In this document: positions 1 to 13,088 of the stretch, piece by piece
How positions within the stretch are numbered: position 1 is the first letter of the stretch
Layout: each line of letters begins with the position of its first letter
NCBI RefSeq assembly: GCF_004210375.1
Contig: NC_134825.1
Coordinates: 4,402,001-4,466,000 of the forward strand
Direction of reading: 5' to 3'
Length of the DNA stretch: 64,000 nt
Origin: Tachypleus tridentatus
Lineage: Eukaryota; Arthropoda; Merostomata; Xiphosura; Limulidae
The notes under the pieces: generated by a model
Told to the model about the DNA's origin: nothing
Database searches by the model: none
Seen by the model: only the letters and a program-made list of their open reading frames with translations
Program-made: the position numbers and the translations under genes

Positions 1-207
1 GAAAATCGCTGTTAATAAAATGAAACGAAAGTTATTTTAATGTGATTTGTTTTCAACAGTCTTACTGCTATAATCTGTCACCTTTGGATATTTGTTTTTC
101 TTCGTTCGCTGACAAGTATTTCTTTAACTTTCGTTATATTGATAATTTAATATTAATTAATAATCCATAATTTAATCCTTTTGAAATTTATCCCGCAGTT
201 GAATTAA
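1..207 (+). repeat. Dispersed repeat, copy A (inverted partner near 54.6 kb)
   Basis: This opening stretch matches the reverse complement of 54541-54745 almost base for base, with scattered substitutions and small indels. Two copies of one dispersed element therefore lie in opposite orientation about 54 kb apart. No coding potential or terminal repeats are visible. This copy may extend upstream of the window. The family is unknown to me. Confidence 0.75.
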
Positions 208-245
208 AGCTCTCGTGTAGCTTTGCGCCAAATTCAAAACAAAGC
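208..245 (+). repeat. SINE family 1, 3' end fragment
   Basis: The stretch contains CTCGTGTAGCTTTGCG followed by an A-rich AAATTCAAAAC tail. This is the 3' terminus shared by all family-1 SINEs in the window. The tRNA-like head is absent. Confidence 0.6.
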
Positions 246-369
246 AAACCAAACCATCACGAATACGTCTCACCCGGATCTAATGCAATAGCGCCACATA
301 TAACAGCACTGCTTGTTATATGCCGTTGCAAATACTTTCTAGTGTGTGGATGAATCTTCGCCAGAATTG

Positions 370-620
370 ATGTCGAAGTTCATTAGGTCCATGGGAAAAT
401 ACACACAAATTTCAGTTTCGTATTTTGCGATTTTTATGAGTTTTTCTGGGTTTGTTTGTTTTTTACCACTACTTTGCCCCTGTTCATGGATCTTCATGAA
501 CAGATGCATAAAAATTTAATATTTCAGATTTTCTGTTTCGCTGATATATAACAAAGTTCATGTCCTAAGATAAACTTTCATTAATCATAACTTCCGTCCA
601 AGACAGGAGTACTCCAATCA
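370..620 (+). repeat. Unknown dispersed repeat, second copy at 57.4-58.1 kb
   Basis: Motifs such as TTTTTACCA, CCTGTT, ATGGATC, TTTCATTAATCAT and TTCCGTCCA recur in the same order and orientation at 57385-58110. The two are probably copies of one transposon remnant. No reading frame is recognisable. Confidence 0.45.
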
Positions 621-669
621 GTATTCTGTTACATACGAAGGATTGTTTTTGTTTTCTGTGTGTGTTTTT

Positions 670-920
670 TAATTTCGCACAAAGCTACACGAGGGCTATC
701 TGTGCTAGCCATCCCTAATTTAGCAGTATAAGACTAGAGGGAAGGCAGCTAGTCATCACCACCCACCGCGAACTCTTGGGCTACTCCTTTACCAACGAAT
801 AGTGGGATTGGCCGTCACATTATAACGCTCCCACGATTAAAAGGGCGAACATGTTTAGTGCGACCGGGATTCGAACCCGCGACCCTCGGTTGACGAGTCG
901 AATGCCTTAACCTACCTGGA
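670..920 (-). repeat. SINE family 1 (tRNA-derived), nearly full length
   Basis: On the minus strand the element has a tRNA-like head with a B box (GGTTCGAATCCC), the conserved central domain (GGTGGGTGGTGATGACTAGC) and the GCTTTGTGCGAAAT 3' end. Heads of this family look derived from a tRNA with a CGT anticodon, but that is inference. It is not a functional tRNA because the acceptor stem is not maintained. Confidence 0.85.
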
Positions 921-987
921 AACTATATTGAAAATGTGGTGATATTCCATATAACAGTTGATTCGCATAGAATTAAATGTTCTTTTA

Positions 988-1034
988 TCAGCAGATAGCC
1001 CGATGTGACTTTGCCTATAGGAAAACATACACAC
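988..1034 (+). repeat. SINE family 3, 3' fragment
   Basis: CAGCAGATAGCCCGATGTG followed by a TATAGGAAAACA tail matches the 3' half of the elements at 57075-57185 and, inverted, 57905-58020. The tRNA-like head is missing. Confidence 0.5.
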
Positions 1035-1382
1035 GTATCTTATACATTCACACAAAAAAATGTAACTAAATATAACTGCACTAAACATTATCTCTTGGAG
1101 TAAACAAAACTTGTAAGTATTAGATGTACTTCCATAGTGTCCCCGAGAGTGTTCTGTTTCAAGAGCAGCAAATTTTTTTTTCTTGGTTTTAAAAATCACA
1201 TTTCATGCTATGTTGTAACCTGCGCAGTACAAAATTCTTTTCGTGATTTATGCGCACGTTTTACTATGTAAAATTATGTAGGATGTAGGATCCATAAAAA
1301 TTATTAATTCCTGGGCTCACACAACCTTAAATCTATCACTATTTACCTGACAGCATTTTAACTTGTTTATTTGAAGTTAAGT

Positions 1383-1455
1383 TATTTGTGCAATGCTCAC
1401 CACGGGTATCGAGCCTTAGATTCTAGCGTTGTAAGTCTGCTGTGCCACTGGAGGA
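1383..1455 (-). repeat. SINE family 2 fragment
   Basis: On the minus strand it reads CCAGTGGCACAGCAG, then ACTTACAACGCTAGA, then GATACCCGTGGTGAGCA. This is the tRNA-like head of a second SINE family found about ten times in the window. The tail is truncated. Confidence 0.6.
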
Positions 1456-1802
1456 GAAACAGCATTTCAATGACTGACTTTCAGACAACACACTGCTCTA
1501 TTGTAAGTGGTTAAAAAGGTGAGCCTTCCAGGGGGCCTTAGACCCACTCTTAGGAAAATGAACAAGTTTACATTGTAAATGATAAAACTATCTAAACTAA
1601 AATACGAAAAACTTACGTCAGAAAACTGTAAATAAGAAACACATACCAATTATTACATATATATGTCGATAAAGTTCATATACATATATAGCAAAGCATG
1701 TTGGTTTCTTTACTATCATTACAATAACTGGGTGATTTTTGTACAAACCATTTGTTCGCGTCAGAACAAATCATAATTGTATAAATAAATTATCTAATTT
1801 GA
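1456..1802. other. No recognised feature
   Basis: This is AT-rich sequence between a SINE fragment and the first minisatellite. Short open frames here have no recognisable content. Confidence 0.5.
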
Positions 1803-4800
1803 AACACAGCATAACTCCCTTACTGACAACATAATAATGTGTTAAACTGTGCTTTACATTACCCTTACTGACAACATAATAATGTATTAAACTGTGCTTT
1901 ACATCACCCTTACTGACAACATAATAATGTGTTAAACTGTGCTTTACGTCACCCTTACTGACAACATAATAATGTGTTAAACTGTGCTTTACGTCACCCT
2001 TACTGACAACATAATAATGTGCTAAACTGTGTTCTACGTCACCCTTACTGACAATATAATAATGTGTTAAACTGTGTTCTACGTCACCCTTACTGACAAC
2101 ATAATAATGTATTAAACTGTGCTCTACGTCACCCTTACTGACAACATAATAATGTGTTGAACTGTGCTCTACGTCACCCTTACTGACAACATAATAATGT
2201 GTTGAACTGTACTCTCCGTCACCCTTACTGACAACATAATAATGTGTTAAACTGTGTTTTACATCACCCTTACTGACAACATAATAATGTGTTGAACTGT
2301 ACTCTCCGTCACCCTTACTAACAACATAATAATGTGTTAAACTGTGTTTTACATCACCCTTACTGACAACATAATAATGTGTTGAACTGTGCTCTACGTC
2401 AACCTTACTAACAACATAATAATGTGTTAAACTGTGCTTTACATCACCCTTACTGACAACATAATAATGTGTTAAACTGTACTCCACGTCACCCTTACTG
2501 ACAACATAATAATGTGTTGAACTGTGCTTTACATCACCCTTACTAACATAATAATGTGTTAAACTGATCTCCGTCACCTTACTGAAAACACAATAATGTG
2601 TTAAACTGTACTTTATGTCAACCTACTGATACTATAATATGTTAAACTGTTCTCCGTCACCCTTAGTAACAACATAATAATGTGTTAAACTGTGCTTTAC
2701 GTCACCCTTACTGACAACATAATAATGTGTTAAACTGTGCTTTACGTCACCCTTACTGACAACATAATAATGTGCTAAACTGTGTTCTACGTCACCCTTA
2801 CTGACAATATAATAATGTGTTAAACTGTGTTCTACGTCACCCTTACTGACAACATAATAATGTATTAAACTGTGCTCTACGTCACCCTTACTGACAACAT
2901 AATAATGTGTTGAACTGTGCTCTACGTCACCCTTACTGACAACATAATAATGTGTTGAACTGTACTCTCCGTCACCCTTACTGACAACATAATAATGTGT
3001 TAAACTGTGTTTTACATCACCCTTACTGACAACATAATAATGTGTTGAACTGTACTCTCCGTCACCCTTACTAACAACATAATAATGTGTTAAACTGTGT
3101 TTTACATCACCCTTACTGACAACATAATAATGTGTTGAACTGTGCTCTACGTCAACCTTACTAACAACATAATAATGTGTTAAACTGTGCTTTACATCAC
3201 CCTTACTGACAACATAATAATGTGTTAAACTGTACTCCACGTCACCCTTACTGACAACATAATAATGTGTTGAACTGTGCTTTACATCACCCTTACTAAC
3301 ATAATAATGTGTTAAACTGATCTCCGTCACCTTACTGAAAACACAATAATGTGTTAAACTGTACTTTATGTCAACCTACTGATACTATAATATGTTAAAC
3401 TGTTCTCCGTCACCCTTAGTAACAACATAATAATGTGTTAAACTGTGCTTTACATCACCCTTACTAATAACATAATAATGTGTTAAACTGTGCTCTACGT
3501 CACGTTTACTAACAACATAATAATGTGTTAAACTGTACTCTACGTCACCCTTAGTAACAACATAATAATGTGTTAAACTGTACTCTCCGTCATCCTTACT
3601 AACAACATAATAATGTGTTAAACTGTGCTCTACGTCAACCTTACTAACAACATAATAATGTGTTAAACTGTGCTTTACATCACCCTTACTGACAACATAA
3701 TAATGTGTTAAACTGTACTCCACGTCACCCTTACTGACAACATAATAATGTGTTAAACTGTGCTCTACGTCAACCTTACTAACAACATAATAATGTGTTA
3801 AACTATGCTTTACATCACCCTTACTGACAACATAATAATGTGTTAAACTGTACTCCACGTCACCCTTACTGACAACATAATAATGTGTTGAACTGTGTTT
3901 TACATCACCCTTACTGACAACATAATAATGTGTTAAACTGTACTCCACGTCACCCTTACTAACAACATAATAATGTGTTGAACTGTGCTCTACGTCAACC
4001 TTACTAACAACATAATAATGTGTCAAACTGTGCTTTACATCACCCTTACTGACAACATAATAATGTGTTAAACTGTACTCCACGTCACCCTTACTGTCAA
4101 CATAATAATGTGTTGAACTGTGCTTTACATCACCCTTACTGACAACATAATAATGTGTTAAACTGATCTCCGTCACCTTACTGAAAACACAATAATGTGT
4201 TAAACTGTACTTTACGTCAACCTACTGATACTATAATATATGTTAAACTGTTCTCCGTCACCCTTAGTAACAACATAATAATGTGTTAAACTGTGCTTTA
4301 CATAACCCTTACTAACAACATAATAATGTGTTAAACTGTGCTCTCCGTCACCCTTACTAACAACATAATAATGTGTTGAACTGTGCTTTACATCACCCTT
4401 ACTGACAACATAATAATGTGTTAAACTGATCTCCGTCACCTTACTGAAAACACAATAATGTGTTAAACTGTACTTTACGTCAACCTACTGATACTATAAT
4501 ATGTTAAACTGTTCTCCGTCACCCTTAGTAACAACATAATAATGTGTTAAACTGTGCTTTACATCACCCTTACTAACAACATAATAATGTGTTAAACTGT
4601 GCTCTACGTCACGCTTACTAACAACATAATATGTTAAACTGTTCTCCGTCACCCTTAGTAACAACATAATAATGTGTTAAACTGTGCTTTACATCACCCT
4701 TACTAACAACATAATAATGTGTTAAACTGTGCTCAAAGTCACGCTTACTAACAACATAATGTGTTAAACTGTGCTCTCCGTCACCCTTACTAACAACATA

Positions 4801-5062
4801 ATAATGTTTTAAACTGTGCTCTCCGTCGCCCTTACTGACAACATAATAATGTGTTAAACTGTGCTCTACGTCACCCTTACTAACAACATAATAATGTGTT
4901 AAATTGTGCTCTCCGTCGCCCTACTGACAACATAATAATGTGTTAAACTGTGCTCTCCGTCACCCTTACTGACAACATAATAATGTGTTAAACTGTGCTC
5001 TACGTCACCCTTACTAACAACATAATAATGTGTTAAACTGTGCTCTCCGTCACCCTACTGAC
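1803..5062. repeat. Minisatellite, 45 bp unit, ~72 copies, with higher-order repeat
   Basis: A 45 bp unit containing ACATAATAATGTGTTAAACT is repeated head to tail for 3.3 kb. Units vary at a few positions (for example gctttacgtc, gctctacgtc, actctccgtc). A 753 bp block of these variants is duplicated: the variant order at about 1910-2662 recurs at 2663-3415. A distinctive junction unit with TACTGATACTATAATA recurs near 2628, 3380, 4225 and 4490, and marks further partial duplications. Because 45 is a multiple of 3, the minus strand is open with the period THYYVVSKGDVKHSL. That is a by-product of periodicity and not a gene. Confidence 0.97.
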
Positions 5063-5252
5063 ACATCCAAATGTCACATCTTCCATTGCCAAGACTTGGC
5101 GTCGGTCTTTGTCCTGTTATAAAGAATACTTCTTCAGGTCGTTTCTTTTGAATAAATTCGTTTTCATTTAAAGATCTAATTATTATTTTACAACTAGCAC
5201 TGGGTGAGTACTTTTTCAGTGATATGTTCCCTTTAACAACGACTTTAGTCAT
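5055..5252 (-). CDS. Hypothetical 65-residue open frame, doubtful
   Basis: A minus-strand frame starts at ATG 5252 in unique sequence and stops just inside the neighbouring minisatellite. Its composition is protein-like (residues 1-20 MTKVVVKGNISLKKYSPSAS, then a Lys/Glu-rich stretch). I recognise no domain and see no convincing splice donor before the stop. It could be a broken exon or chance. Confidence 0.15.
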   Translation of the reverse strand: MTKVVVKGNISLKKYSPSASCKIIIRSLNENEFIQKKRPEEVFFITGQRPTPSLGNGRCDIWMCQ

Positions 5253-5509
5253 GATGTGATTGTCGCTTATTTAGAACAAAATCTTGCAACAGCAAGGTTT
5301 CCCAACTAAGACAAGAAACAGTAGTACCTAGCCATTTTTATGGTCCAACCATCTTTCATGAAAAACTTTATTTTACAGAACAGTTCGTCAACTGAAGAAA
5401 GTGTTTACTGTTTTAAATAAAATAAATTTGATAAAATTGTAATGTTTGAAGTGTACATTGAATGTTCATTATCTGTAAGGTTGAAACTCTTAATGAATAT
5501 TATGGCTTG

Positions 5510-5700
5510 GTAATTATAGCACTTGACTCACAATCGGTGAGCATCGGGTTCGAATGTGCTCGTCCTTTTAGTTTTGGGGTCGTTATAAAGTTACGGTAAA
5601 TCCCCCTATTCATTGGTAAAAGAGTAGCTCAAGAGGTGACGTTGAGCGGTGCTGACTAAATGCCTTTCTTCCAGTCTATTATTGCAAAATTCGGACGTTT
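5510..5700 (+). repeat. SINE family 1, diverged
   Basis: A B-box-like GGGTTCGAATG, then CGTTATAA, CCCCTATTCATTGGTAAAAG and a degraded central domain are present in family order. The 3' end is lost. Confidence 0.6.
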
Positions 5701-6400
5701 GGTTGAACAATAATATATGTTTTGTTCATTGTCTAACGCACAATGAAAGAATGACCATAGATTGTGTACATGCATATATATCGTAATGGATTTGTATTTA
5801 CGTCTCTGAATCATGTGAATTTGGAATGTGAAAGTTAACAAATAAATTACATAAAACATTACAAAAGTTATTCGGAAATAGAAAACAAAAAGTTCATCCC
5901 TTAACCATTGTGGTTTAACCCAGTATCAAAGTGTTAATGTTTCACCCATCTTTGCAGCCTTACTTTATGAACCTGGTAATTAATCTGATGTTTTGTAAAA
6001 CAGCTTACTTTATACTTAATTGTGGTAATTTCATTCCCTTAACTGCCATCATTAAAAGTTTATTAAATATATGATAAAAAAATGCTCATATGAAACTTAT
6101 AACGGATTCTAATATTATTTTGTTATGGTTTTGTTCACCCTTTGTTTATTACTTTTTCTATCCGTTATTTTAATTATGAATTTTTGGTTACATAGAAACG
6201 ATAACTCGTCGTCCTATCTATACCATATATTTTTGCAAAATGCAAGTAAGCTTCCCTAGTGGTGACGTACAGATTACATAAATTTATGGTAATATTTAGT
6301 CACTCGAGATGTAACCTCATGGTCTAACCACAAAATAAAAAACTTTCATTGATCTTGAAAAGGAGTTAGATCACGAGATGTAATTCGAAAAAAAATTATA
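5701..6400. other. No recognised feature
   Basis: This is AT-rich unique sequence before the 66 bp array. No gene, RNA or element ends were recognised. Confidence 0.5.
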
Positions 6401-9400
6401 GTTCGATGTTGTTCTTGGTAATGAGAAGTGGGTTAATTTTGAAATATTGTTATTTTATGTTGAATTGTTCGATGTTGTTCTTGGTATTGAGAAGTGGGTT
6501 AATTTTGAAATATTGTTATTTTATGTTGAATTGTTCGATGTTGTTCTTGGTATTGAGAAGTGGGTTAATTTTGAAATATTGTTATTTTATGTTGAATTGT
6601 TCGATGTTGTTCTTGGTATTGAGAAGTGGGTTAATTTTGAAATATTGTTATCTTATGTTGAATTGTTCGATGTTGTTCTTGGTATTGAGAAGTGGGTTAA
6701 TTTTGAAATATTATTATTTTATGTTGAATTGTTCGATGTTGTTCTTGGTATTGAGAAGTGGGTTAATTTTGAAATATTGTTATCTTATGTTGAATTGTTC
6801 GATGTTGTTCTTGGTTTTGAGAAGTGGGTTAATTTTGAAATATTATTATTTTATGTTGAATTGTTCGATGTTGTTCTTGGTATTGAGAAGTGGGTTAATT
6901 TTGAAATATTGTTATTTTATGTTGAATTGTTCGATGTTGTTCTTGGTATTGAGAAGTGGGTTAATTTTGAAACATTATTATTTTATGTTGAATTGTTCGA
7001 TGTTGTTCTTGGTATTGAGAAGTGGGTTAATTTTGAAATATTGTTATCTTATGTTGAATTGTTCGATGTTGTTCTTGGTTTTGAGAAGTGGGTTAATTTT
7101 GAAATATTATTATTTTATGTTGAATTGTTCGATGTTGTTCTTGGTATTGAGAAGTGGGTTAATTTTGAAATATTATTATTTTATGTTGAATTGTTCGATG
7201 TTGTTCTTGGTATTGAGAAGTGGGTTAATTTTGAAATATTGTTATTTTATGTTGAATTGTTCGATGTTGTTCTTGGTATTGAGAAGTGGGTTAATTTTGA
7301 AATATTGTTATTTTATGTTGAATTGTTCGATGTTGTTCTTGGTATTGAGAAGTGGGTTAATTTTGAAATATTGTTATTTTATGTTGAATTGTTCGATGTT
7401 GTTCTTGGTATTGAGAAGTGGGTTAATTTTGAAATATTGTTATCTTATGTTGAATTGTTCGATGTTGTTCTTGGTATTGAGAAGTGGGTTAATTTTGAAA
7501 TATTATTATTTTATGTTGAATTGTTCGATGTTGTTCTTGGTATTGAGAAGTGGGTTAATTTTGAAATATTGTTATCTTATGTTGAATTGTTCGATGTTGT
7601 TCTTGGTTTTGAGAAGTGGGTTAATTTTGAAATATTATTATTTTATGTTGAATTGTTCGATGTTGTTCTTGGTATTGAGAAGTGGGTTAATTTTGAAATA
7701 TTGTTATTTTATGTTGAATTGTTCGATGTTGTTCTTGGTTTTGAGAAGTGGGTTAATTTTGAAATATTATTATTTTATGTTGAATTGTTCGATGTTGTTC
7801 TTGGTATTGAGAAGTGGGTTAATTTTGAAATATTATTATTTTATGTTGAATTGTTCGATGTTGTTCTTGGTATTGAGAAGTGGGTTAATTTTGAAATATT
7901 GTTATTTTATGTTGAATTGTTCGATGTTGTTCTTGGTATTGAGAAGTGGGTTAATTTTGAAATATTGTTATTTTATGTTGAATTGTTCGATGTTGTTTTT
8001 GGTATTGAGAAGTGGGTTAATTTTGAAATATTGTTATTTTATGTTGAATTGTTCGATGTTGTTCTTGGTATTGAGAAGTGGGTTAATTTTGAAATATTAT
8101 TATTTTATGTTGAATTGTTCGATGTTGTTCTTGGTATTGAGAAGTGGGCTAATTTTGAAATATTGTTATTTTATGTTGAATTGTTCGATGTTGTTCTTGG
8201 TATTGAGAAGTGGGTTAATTTTGAAATATTGTTATTTTATTTTGAATTGTTCGATGTTGTTCTTGGTATTGAGAAGTGGGTTAATTTTGAAATATTGTTA
8301 TTTTATGTTGAATTGTTCGATGTTGTTCTTGGTATTGAGAAGTGGGTTAATTTTGAAATATTATTATTTTATGTTGAATTGTTCGATGTTGTTCTTGGTA
8401 TTGAGAAGTGGGTTAATTTTGAAATATTGTTATCTTATGTTGAATTGTTCGATGTTGTTCTTGGTTTTGAGAAGTGGGTTAATTTTGAAATATTATTATT
8501 TTATGTTGAATTGTTCGATGTTGTTCTTGGTATTGAGAAGTGGGTTAATTTTGAAATATTGTTATTTTATGTTGAATTGTTCGATGTTGTTCTTGGTATT
8601 GAGAAGTGGGTTAATTTTGAAATATTATTATTTTATGTTGAATTGTTCGATGTTGTTCTTGGTATTGAGAAGTGGGTTAATTTTGAAATATTGTTATCTT
8701 ATGTTGAATTGTTCGATGTTGTTCTTGGTTTTGAGAAGTGGGTTAATTTTGAAATATTATTATTTTATGTTGAATTGTTCGATGTTGTTCTTGGTATTGA
8801 GAAGTGGGTTAATTTTGAAATATTATTATTTTATGTTGAATTGTTCGATGTTGTTCTTGGTATTGAGAAGTGGGTTAATTTTGAAATATTGTTATTTTAT
8901 GTTGAATTGTTCGATGTTGTTCTTGGTATTGAGAAGTGGGTTAATTTTGAAATATTGTTATTTTATGTTGAATTGTTCGATGTTGTTTTGGTATTGAGAA
9001 GTGGGTTAATTTTGAAATATTGTTATTTTATGTTGAATTGTTCGATGTTGTTCTTGGTATTGAGAAGTGGGTTAATTTTGAAATATTATTATTTTATGTT
9101 GAATTGTTCGATGTTGTTCTTGGTATTGAGAAGTGGGCTAATTTTGAAATATTGTTATTTTATGTTGAATTGTTCGATGTTGTTCTTGGTATTGAGAAGT
9201 GGGTTAATTTTGAAATATTGTTATTTTATTTTGAATTGTTCGATGTTGTTCTTGGTATTGAGAAGTGGGTTAATTTTGAAATATTGTTATTTTATGTTGA
9301 ATTGTTCGATGTTGTTCTTGGTATTGAGAAGTGGGTTAATTTTGAAATATTGTTGTTTTATGTTGAATTGTTCGACGTTGTTCTTGGTATTGAGAAGTGG

Positions 9401-11945
9401 GTTAATTTTGAAATATTGTTATTTTATGTTGAATTGTTCGATGTTGTTCTTGGTATTGAGAAGTGGGTTAATTTTGAAATATTGTTATCCTATGTTGAAT
9501 TGTTCGATGTTGTTCTTGGTATTGAGAAGTGGGTTAATTTTGAAATATTGTTATTTTATGTTGAATTGTTCGATGTTGTTCTTGGTATTGAGAAGTGGGT
9601 TAATTTTGAAATATTGTTATTTTATGTTGAATTGTTCGATGCTGTTCTTGGTATTGAGAAGTGGGTTAATTTTGAAATATTGTTATCTTATGTTGAATTG
9701 TTCGATGTTGTTCTTGGTTTTAAGAAGTGGGTTAATTTTGAAATATTGTTATCTTATGTTGAAATGTTCGATGTTGTTCTTGGTATTGAGAAGTGGGTTA
9801 ATTTTGAAATATTATTATTTTATGTTGAATTGTTCGATGTTGTTCTTGGTATTGAGAAGTGGGTTAATTTTGAAATATTATTATTTTATGTTGAATTGTT
9901 CGATGTTGTTTTTGGTATTGAGAAGTGGGTTAATTTTGAAATATTGTTATCTTATGTTGAATTGTTCGATGTTGTTCTTGGTTTTGAGAAGTGGGTTAAT
10001 TTTGAAATATTATTATTTTATGTTGAATTGTTCGATGTTGTTCTTGGTATTGAGAAGTGGGTTAATTTTCAAATATTATTATTTTATGTTGAATTGTTCG
10101 ATGTTGTTCTTGGTATTGAGAAGTGGGTTAATTTTAAAATATTGTTATTTTATGTTGAATTGTTCGATGTTGTTCTTGGTATTGAGTAGTGGGTTAATTT
10201 TGAAATATTATTATTTTATGTTGAATTGTTCGATGTTGTTCTTGGTATTGAGAAGTGGGTTAATTTTGAAATATTGTTATCTTATGTTGAATTGTTCGAT
10301 GTTGTTCTTGGTTTTGAGAAGTGGGTTAATTTTGAAATATTATTATTTTATGTTGAATTGTTCGATGTTGTTTTTGGTATTGAGAAGTGGGTTAATTTTG
10401 AAATATTATTATTTTATGTTGAATTGTTCGATGTTGTTCTTGGTATTGAGAAGTGGGTTAATTTTGAAATATTGTTATTTTATGTTGAATTGTTCGATGT
10501 TGTTCTTGGTATTGAGAAGTGGGTTAATTTTGAAATATTATTATTTTATGTTGAATTGTTCGATGTTGTTCTTGGTATTGAGAAGTGGGCTAATTTTGAA
10601 ATATTGTTATTTTATGTTGAATTGTTCGATGTTGTTCTTGGTATTGAGAAGTGGGTTAATTTTGAAATATTGTTATTTTATGTTGAATTGTTCGATGTTG
10701 TTCTTGGTATTGAGAAGTGGTCTAATTTTGAAATATTGTTATTTTATGTTGAATTGTTCGATGCTGTTCTTGGTATTGAGAAGTGGGTTAATTTTGAAAT
10801 ATTGTTATCTTATGTTGAATTGTTCGATGTTGTTCTTGGTTTTGAGAAGTGGGTTAATTTTGAAATATTATTATTTTATGTTGAATTGTTCGATGTTGTT
10901 CTTGGTATTGAGAAGTGGGTTAATTTTGAAATATTATTATTTTATGTTGAATTGTTCGATGTTGTTCTTGGTATTGAGAAGTGGGTTAATTTTGAAATAT
11001 TGTTATTTTATGTTGAATTGTTCGATGTTGTTCTTGGTATTGAGAAGTGGGTTAATTTTGAAATATTGTTACTTTATGTTGAATTGTTCGATGTTGTTCT
11101 TGGTATTGAGAAGTGGGTTAATTTTGAAATATTATTATTTTATGTTGAATTGTTCGATGTTGTTCTTGGTATTGAGAAGTGGGTTAATTTTGAAATATTG
11201 TTATTTTATGTTGAATTGTTCGATGTTGTTCTTGGTATTGAGAAGTGGGTTAATTTTGAAATATTATTATTTTATGTTGAATTGTTCGATGTTGTTCTTG
11301 GTATTGAGAAGTGGGTTAATTTTGAAATATTGTTATCTTATGTTGAATTGTTCGATGTTGTTCTTGGTTTTGAGAAGTGGGTTAATTTTGAAATATTATT
11401 ATTTTATGTTGAATTGTTCGATGTTGTTCTTGGTATTGAGAAGTGGGTTAATTTTGAAATATTATTATTTTATGTTGAATTGTTCGATGTTGTTCTTGGT
11501 ATTGAGAAGTGGGTTAATTTTGAAATATTGTTATTTTATGTTGAATTGTTCGATGTTGTTCTTGGTATTGAGAAGTGGGTTAATTTTGAAATATTATTAT
11601 TTTATGTTGAATTGTTCGATGTTGTTCTTGGTATTGAGAAGTGGGTTAATTTTGAAATATTGTTATTTTATGTTGAATTGTTCGATGTTGTTCTTGGTAT
11701 TGAGAAGTGGGTTAATTTTGAAATATTGTTATTTTATGTTGAATTGTTCGATGTTGTTCTTGGTATTGAGAAGTGGTCTAATTTTGAAATATTGTTATTT
11801 TATGTTGAATTGTTCGATGCTGTTCTTGGTATTGAGAAGTGGGTTAATTTTGAAATATTGTTGTTTTATGTTGAATTGTTCGATGTTGTTCTTGGTATTG
11901 AGAAGTGGGTTAATTTTGAAATATTGTTATTTTATGTTGAATTGC
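6401..11945. repeat. Minisatellite, 66 bp unit, ~84 copies
   Basis: A 66 bp unit beginning GTTCGATGTTGTTCTTGG is repeated head to tail for 5.5 kb with very few differences. One 1 bp deletion lies near 8990, and one unit near 10186 has a stop-creating change. Rare variants reveal segmental duplication. A gggCtaa unit followed by a ttattTtgaa unit occurs at about 8146 and again at 9135 (15 units minus the 1 bp deletion). A gtggTCtaa unit followed by gatgCtg occurs at 10721 and 11777 (exactly 16 units). Because 66 is a multiple of 3, two overlapping + frames stay open for 860-1840 codons. Neither shows features of a real protein beyond the 22-residue period. Confidence 0.97.
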
Positions 11946-12744
11946 GTTTTCTATGGTTATTTTTGCTAATTTACTTGGTATTTATTGAAATAAATGACAT
12001 TGAAATTTGTATTGTACTCTTTATCAACGCTTCTACCTCGTCTTGCACAAGCATAGGTTTATTACTGGGTTTTTTGTAAGTGATACAATTCGTATTCTAG
12101 CTGCCCGAAAGTTGTTTCTAGTTCTGTTCTTGCATTTGATAAATTGTTTTTGTTTCATCCGGTTGTAGCGGTGTTTTATTTAGTCCGTTACGAAACAGTT
12201 CTATCAAACCACGAGATAACACTTGTCCTGCGTTAACATCCAAGTACCAGTGCTATTTTCAAGCATCGGAATACGACGAGCCAATTGAATCTTTATTTTC
12301 GTAACAAGGAATTCTATAAATGTTTAGCAACCTCTGAAACAGGCATCGCTTCTGTTGGTTAACTTTCCTAAGTTTGAAGGTAAGTTGGTGAATGTAACCA
12401 TCTGAATTTTTCGTGACACCGTTATAAACGTATTTATTTTTTCTACTATTTTACAATTTAAAGGAATAAGCAGACGAGAATGTTTAACGTCTGCACAGCC
12501 GTGGTTCTTTAACTTACTTTTGTTTAGATTTATTTGTTCTCTCAATGTTGTCTATTAATTACGAGGGTTAAAAAAAAAGTTTGACTTTCACGCCTTTAAC
12601 TCTCTTAGCACAATTGTTCGTTCGAAATAGAATAACTGCAGTAAGCACTTTTAACTATGAATGCCACGCGAGCCTAAGGAACACAAGGGTGGGACACTGG
12701 GATGGATAATTATTACCTACGTTTATTTTAGGTGTGTACAGAAT
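11946..12744. other. No recognised feature
   Basis: This is unique-looking sequence after the 66 bp array. Short frames read out of the array soon stop. No element was recognised. Confidence 0.5.
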
Positions 12745-12814
12745 GGGGGGTCTAGACGAACAACACGAGCTAAGGTTCATGAAGGGGGGTCTAGACGAAC
12801 AACACGTGCTAAGG
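12745..12814. repeat. Two-copy direct repeat, 39 bp period
   Basis: GGGGGGTCTAGACGAACAAC starts at 12745 and again at 12784, and each copy is followed by ACG(A/T)GCTAAGG. This is a minimal tandem duplication. Confidence 0.8.
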
Positions 12815-13088
12815 AAAGGATCTGTGGATTGACTTTAGCACATTCGATGACTAGATACTTAACGGTGAAAAACAGAATTTTGCTTCTTCTAATGAATTAA
12901 AATGTTAGTAACAGGGGTAAAACGCCGTGAGCCAAAGAGCGTGGTTAATCTGTAGCTCTTTCTAAAGAAACACATTTTCTTAATTCTGATAGTCAAATAA
13001 AAACATACAGCCAGTTAAAACCTCTAGTTTTAATAGTTAACACTTAACTTAAGTAGTTGTTATCAAAGAACGTCGTCAAAATTCAGTT

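Noticed and set aside
1771-4439. Minus-strand 15-residue repeat proteins
   Set aside because: They are products of a 45 bp array whose unit lacks stops in that frame. They end wherever a junction unit shifts phase.
6401-11945. Centromeric or telomeric satellite
   Set aside because: It is a single bounded array flanked by ordinary sequence and dispersed elements, so there is no reason to place it at a centromere or telomere.
6406-12079. Very long + strand open frames (863, 1840, 389 and 617 codons) as giant repetitive proteins
   Set aside because: They are pure 22-codon periods of a 66 bp array, open in two overlapping frames at once, with no splice or start context and no non-repeat domain.
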